Shown in pieces: positions 59,657 to 64,000 of a stretch of DNA of 64,000 bases (position 1 is the first letter of the stretch; each line of letters opens with the position of its first letter). Source of the stretch: Clostridiaceae bacterium (GTDB taxonomy: Bacteria > Bacillota > Clostridia > DSM-8532); the NCBI GenBank assembly GCA_012728095.1, contig JAAYFU010000027.1, forward strand, positions 1 to 64,000, written 5' to 3'. A program made the position numbers and the translations under genes. Below the pieces are notes generated by a model. That model was not told the origin of the DNA and made no database searches. It was given only the letters and a program-made list of their open reading frames with translations.

Positions 59657-60174
59657 GACGCCAGCCTGTTCCTCCTTCTGTCAACACTGTCAAGCAGATT
59701 GTATGCCTTACTGACCGGTTTAAAAAGCGGTAAAATCAGGATACTGTTATATACAGCTTCGGGTACTATAACGGTACCGAACATATAAGGCAAATGGCTA
59801 TAATCTTTGAACATAAAAATAATAAGGAAGAACGTGGTTTCAATTATAACCGTGGAAGAAAAAGCGAAGGTAACTAAAACAAGGAATTTCTCCCTGTACA
59901 GTTTATCATTAATCATGGATATGGGAATTGACACTAAAAAGAATAACAGAGCATACCAACCCAGCGTTTTACCCATTAAAATATCCATGGTAAGACCAAA
60001 CAAAAGCCCCATGGTAGCGCTCTCAACTACACTTCTGAGCAGAGCCACTATAACCATAAGGACAATCAATATATTCGGCCTTACGTTAAAGACTTCAAGA
60101 TATTCCAATAGAGTGCTTTGGCAAAAGGCAGTTATCCAAATGAGTGCAGCGGCTGCCATAACTCTGTATCTCAT
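59653..60174 (-). CDS. mreD: rod shape-determining protein MreD
   Basis: Hydrophobic 173-aa protein directly after mreC; MRYRVMAAAALIWITAFCQSTLLEYLEVFNVRPNILIVLMV. Confidence 0.92.
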   Translation of the reverse strand: MRYRVMAAAALIWITAFCQSTLLEYLEVFNVRPNILIVLMVIVALLRSVVESATMGLLFGLTMDILMGKTLGWYALLFFLVSIPISMINDKLYREKFLVLVTFAFSSTVIIETTFFLIIFMFKDYSHLPYMFGTVIVPEAVYNSILILPLFKPVSKAYNLLDSVDRRRNRLAS

Positions 60175-60196
60175 AAATCTCCTCTTAGCTTTCCCG

Positions 60197-61021
60197 CTAT
60201 TTCTTTTTTAGAACTATTACCTCCTCCAGGCGCTTAAAATCAACAACAGGTTCAATAACTGCATAAGAATCGTACTGGCCTTCGTTGCTGATAACACTGA
60301 CCACCTTGCCGATAATAATTCCTTTCGGATAAATTCCTCCGATGCCCGAGGTTTCAACTGTGTCTCCCGGCATAACATCGGCGTTGGGCGGTATGTAATC
60401 TGCCCTGCATAATCCTTTTCCTTTAAGCTCCACATCACCTCTGACTACAATAAGGTCACGGGATTTCGACAGTCTTGCGCTTACGGTACTGTCTATATCA
60501 ATAATAGATATTATCCGGGAGGTTGTAAGATCGGTTTTAGATACCCTCCCAACCAAACCATAGGCAGTAATGACAGGAGAATCCGGTGTAATATTATCCT
60601 TCATCCCACGGTTTATGGTAAATACCTCAAACCAGTTGCCCGGATCCTTGGCGATTATGCTGCATCCGATAAATTCATATTCATCATACTGGTCTTTAAA
60701 ATTGAGGGCTTCTCTCAATTCCTTGTTTTCTTTTTTCAATCTGTCCAAATCAAGAAGCTGTCTCTCAAGCTCGTTAACTCTTTTCAAAAGTTCCTCGTTA
60801 GCCTTTTTCGTTTCCTTTACATCCTCAAAATATCCGAAGAATTCGCCGATTTTTTCGTCCACAAAAGTAAAAGCTTTTTGCAGCGGAGCTGTAGGAACGC
60901 TTATTATATTCCCGATTATATTTATTCCACTTTTCTCACTATGCGACAGAGCCACAAGGGTAAGTAGAATAATTATAACCAGAACAAGAATAAATATCTT
61001 GTTGGACAAAATCCTCCTCAA
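60197..61021 (-). CDS. mreC: rod shape-determining protein MreC
   Basis: FVDEKIGEFFGYFEDVKETKKANEELLKRVNELERQL; NRGMKDNITPDSPVITAYGLVGRV. Confidence 0.95.
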   Translation of the reverse strand: MRRILSNKIFILVLVIIILLTLVALSHSEKSGINIIGNIISVPTAPLQKAFTFVDEKIGEFFGYFEDVKETKKANEELLKRVNELERQLLDLDRLKKENKELREALNFKDQYDEYEFIGCSIIAKDPGNWFEVFTINRGMKDNITPDSPVITAYGLVGRVSKTDLTTSRIISIIDIDSTVSARLSKSRDLIVVRGDVELKGKGLCRADYIPPNADVMPGDTVETSGIGGIYPKGIIIGKVVSVISNEGQYDSYAVIEPVVDFKRLEEVIVLKKK

Positions 61022-61059
61022 AAGGGATTCCCCCCTCCCCTATGCACCTTTACGTCGGG

Positions 61060-62079
61060 CTATTTCCTCTTTGATGACAGCAACACGCTGCTGAGCGTAT
61101 CCAGCTCCTCCAGAACCTTTCCTGTTCCCAGAACAACACAGTCCAGAGGTTCCGCAGCTATAAACACGGGTATGCCTGTTTCCACTGATATAAGTTTGTC
61201 CAGCCCCTTCAGCAACGCTCCGCCTCCGGTAAGCATTATACCTCTTTCCATAATATCGGAGGCCAATTCGGGAGGTGTCTTTTCAAGAGTATACTTAATT
61301 GACTCTACAACCGAGTTAACCGGTTCTCTTAAAGCTTCCCGGATCTCTTCACTGGAAACTACCAGCTCTTTAGGAAGTCCGGTAACCAGGTCACGGCCGC
61401 TAACCCTGTATGTCTCTTCTTTTTCAGCGGGATAGGCTGAGCCTATTTTTATCTTTATATCTTCGGCGCTTCTCTCGCCTATCATGAGATTGTATTCTTT
61501 TTTAATATAATGAATTATGGCGTCATCAAACTCGTCCCCGGCAATCCTCAATGAACGGCTGACCACTATGCCGCCGAGGGAGATAACCGCAACCTCGCTG
61601 GTTCCTCCGCCGATATCAACCACCATGCTGCCCGAAGGCTCAGCTACCGGCAGGTCCGCGCCTATTGCCGAAGCCATGGGTTCTTCGATCAAATAGGCTT
61701 CCTTTGCCCCTGCCGACATGGCAGAATCCACTACGGCTCTTTTTTCAACCTCGGTTACGCCGGAAGGCACACATATCACAACCCTTGGCTTGGATAACGG
61801 GCTGCTTCCTACAGCTTTTCTCATGAAATATTTCAGCATGCCCTGTGTTGTTTCAAAATCTGCGATAACCCCATCTTTTAAAGGACGAATGGCAGTAATA
61901 TTACCGGGTGTTCTTCCTATCATCTGCTTCGCATCAAGCCCGACTGCCAGGACTTGTCCTGTATGGTTATTAACAGCTACCACTGAGGGTTCTCTAAGAA
62001 TAATCCCCTTTCCCTTAAGGTATACCAATATGTTTGCCGTACCAAGGTCAATTCCAATTTCCTTTGTAAATAAGCCCAT
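61060..62079 (-). CDS. mreB: rod shape-determining protein MreB
   Basis: [31 protein letters not shown]...[21 protein letters not shown]. Confidence 0.97.
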   Translation of the reverse strand: MGLFTKEIGIDLGTANILVYLKGKGIILREPSVVAVNNHTGQVLAVGLDAKQMIGRTPGNITAIRPLKDGVIADFETTQGMLKYFMRKAVGSSPLSKPRVVICVPSGVTEVEKRAVVDSAMSAGAKEAYLIEEPMASAIGADLPVAEPSGSMVVDIGGGTSEVAVISLGGIVVSRSLRIAGDEFDDAIIHYIKKEYNLMIGERSAEDIKIKIGSAYPAEKEETYRVSGRDLVTGLPKELVVSSEEIREALREPVNSVVESIKYTLEKTPPELASDIMERGIMLTGGGALLKGLDKLISVETGIPVFIAAEPLDCVVLGTGKVLEELDTLSSVLLSSKRK

Positions 62080-62144
62080 ATTTTATCTCCTTTACAATCG
62101 ACTTCTACGTTTAGTATTATGTCATTTGGTGTTCGGTTCAATCC

Positions 62145-62744
62145 TTAAATCCATGATAAAACTTTATACCCTTCATTTTCAAGCATTTTTGAAAGTCTGT
62201 ATAAAGGCAATCCCATAACATTGAAATAACAGCCTTCTATTCGTTCAACCATAAGACTCCCGGCACCCTGAATGCCATAGCTGCCTGCTTTGTCATAAGG
62301 CTCATCCGAAGCGAGATAGTTTTCCAAAAATCCCTTTGAAAAAGCAGGAACCTTTACCCTTGTAATTTCAGTCTCCGTAATACATTTTAACGTTTCAGCA
62401 TTTATCAACGTTAATCCTGTGATTACTTCATGCCACCTGTTCTCCAGGAGTCTGAGCATACTGTGCGCATGGCTTTTATCATCCGGTTTTCCCAGGATAA
62501 TGTTGTCAATTACAACGATTGTATCTGCTCCTAAAATATATGTGTCACTGTTGTATTTTCCTTTAACTTTTTCGGCTACTGCCATGGCTTTCCGCTTTGA
62601 TATTTCCGAAGCATATTTCCCAGGTTCGATATTTTCTTCAAATTCTTCTTTAATATTAGCCGGTATTATTTCAAAGTCAAGCCTAATTTGTCTTAGCAGC
62701 TCTATTCTTCGGGGGGAAGAAGAAGCTAATATAATCTTTAGCAT
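62145..62744 (-). CDS. maf: Maf-family nucleotide pyrophosphatase
   Basis: MLKIILASSSPRRIELLRQIRLDFEIIPA...YILGADTIVVIDNIILGKP...GSYGIQGAG. Confidence 0.95.
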   Translation of the reverse strand: MLKIILASSSPRRIELLRQIRLDFEIIPANIKEEFEENIEPGKYASEISKRKAMAVAEKVKGKYNSDTYILGADTIVVIDNIILGKPDDKSHAHSMLRLLENRWHEVITGLTLINAETLKCITETEITRVKVPAFSKGFLENYLASDEPYDKAGSYGIQGAGSLMVERIEGCYFNVMGLPLYRLSKMLENEGYKVLSWI

Positions 62745-63042
62745 ATTTTTACCTCAAAAAAATTGTTTCATTTTACCTAATTGTGTATAAATAATTGGTA
62801 ATAATTAAAATATCCTTCTTTGATTATACACTAGGAATAATTTTATGGTATAAAAAAATTTTTCAGTAAATTTTTTGCTTGCTAAATACTACATTAATTA
62901 TATAATATATATCATAATTTGTTACTTCTCTTTTGACGATACTATAAGTATAATAGAAATAAGAGAAAAAGAGGGTTAACATTAAGCAATTTAAGAAAAT
63001 ATACTGATTATACAGATAATAAGCATAGAAAAGGAAAGTAAT

Positions 63043-63666
63043 ATGAAAATAGAAAGATTCGGAGAAAACAGAATAAGGATTTTTGTCTCCTATGATGACC
63101 TGGAAGAACGCGACATTGATCTTGACGCGTTCAGCTATAACTCGCCTGAAACCCAGGAGTTATTCTGGGATCTCATGGAGCAGGCAGAAATCGAGCTTGG
63201 CTTTGACGCTCACGATTCCCAGCTTTGCATTGAAGCCGTATCGGACGTGGATCAGGGCTTTGTAATTACAATTACCAGGATTGAAGATGAAAACGACTTT
63301 GAGTGTCTCCAGAAGTTTATAAAGAACAGATACAGGCGGAAAGATCTGACTGTTAAGAAAAAGAGCTCCTCGATATGTTCCACCATGTTGATTTACTCGG
63401 TGGAAAGCTTCGATGATCTTTGCTCTTTGTGCGCTGCAATAGAGCCTTTGTTCAAAGGCCGCAGCAAAGTTTATTCCCTGGATAACGCATACTACCTGGT
63501 GCTTTCATCAATTGATAATAATATTTTGAACCAGAACAGGTTTGAAAGCATTTTAAGCGAGTATGCCGATAAAATGTCAAATGTGGATTTCCTGGAAGGA
63601 TATCTCAACGAGTATGGCAAGCTTCTTATAGAGAACAATGCCATATCATTCTTTGCAAGGCTGTAA
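63043..63666 (+). CDS. mecA: adaptor protein MecA
   Basis: MKIERFGENRIRIFVSYDDLEERDIDLDAFSYNSPETQELFWDLMEQAEIELGF. Confidence 0.93.
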   Translation: MKIERFGENRIRIFVSYDDLEERDIDLDAFSYNSPETQELFWDLMEQAEIELGFDAHDSQLCIEAVSDVDQGFVITITRIEDENDFECLQKFIKNRYRRKDLTVKKKSSSICSTMLIYSVESFDDLCSLCAAIEPLFKGRSKVYSLDNAYYLVLSSIDNNILNQNRFESILSEYADKMSNVDFLEGYLNEYGKLLIENNAISFFARL

Positions 63667-63667
63667 G

Positions 63668-63697
63668 TGGGACAAGAGGGCAGGTTATCTTGTCCCA
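63668..63697 (+). terminator. Rho-independent terminator after mecA
   Basis: TGGGACAAGAGGGCAGGTTATCTTGTCCCATTTTCATTTT. Confidence 0.8.
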
Positions 63698-63745
63698 TTT
63701 TCATTTTGTGTCTTTTATTGGGGCGTAATGAGCCCTGAACTTGTC

Positions 63746-63978
63746 GTCCTGAGCATTTTTTATCCTGTGTACCTTTTTGTCATTCTGAGCGCAACGTCAG
63801 CGTACTCTATTTTGTCATCCTGAGCGGAGCACAGCCTTCCCTAACCTGTCATCCTGAGCGGAGCGTTAGCGGAGTCGAAGGATCTTTTACGTCAACACAG
63901 AAAGATTCTTCGCTGACGCTCAGAATGACAGACTAGAGCAAGATTCTTCATTCCGCCTCGCTCCATTCAGAATGACAC
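63746..63978. repeat. palindromic repeat cluster (degenerate halves, full beta+alpha element 63847-63930, gamma half)
   Basis: TGTCATCCTGAGCGGAGCGTTAGCGGAGTCGAAGGATCTTTTACGTCAACACAGAAAGATTCTTCGCTGACGCTCAGAATGACA followed by agattcttcattccgcctcgctccattcagaatgaca. Confidence 0.95.
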
Positions 63979-64000
63979 AAAAGAGTGTCATTCTTTTATA

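Overview
The window looks like core chromosome of an anaerobic, spore-forming member of the Clostridia. That assignment is inferred from gene content: yyaC, yabP/yabQ, ypeB/sleB, spoIVFB, the mreBCD-minCDE cluster, mecA, rubredoxin and GlnRS. I see no transposase, integrase, phage module, rRNA operon or CRISPR array. There are about 50 protein genes, seven tRNA genes, one confident riboswitch (c-di-AMP, ydaO/yuaA class, upstream of a dapB-like gene), an SOS box in front of dinB, and several intrinsic terminators. There is also a dispersed family of palindromic intergenic repeats built from three recurring half-sites. Items most worth a second look: (1) the modular TGTCATYCTGAGCG... repeat family at eight intergenic loci, with no RAYT-like gene in the window; (2) the c-di-AMP riboswitch controlling a DapB-like reductase, with a visible alternative pairing; (3) an orphan structured element between a degenerate-GGDEF/EAL/HD protein and yjbQ; (4) a tRNA-Val gene whose 3' end no longer pairs with its 5' acceptor strand and instead folds on itself; (5) a perfect 13-bp inverted repeat over the promoter of a DUF2089 regulator/membrane protein pair; (6) an SOS-regulated dinB plus small partner gene; (7) a methylglyoxal-synthase-like protein lacking the canonical active-site loop; (8) a SpoIVFA-position protein with no LytM domain. 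Two genes are missing from the supplied ORF track: rubredoxin (4004-4162, minus) and a Cys-rich small ORF with no canonical start (7673-7906, plus). All family names come from reading the translations. No database search was possible.
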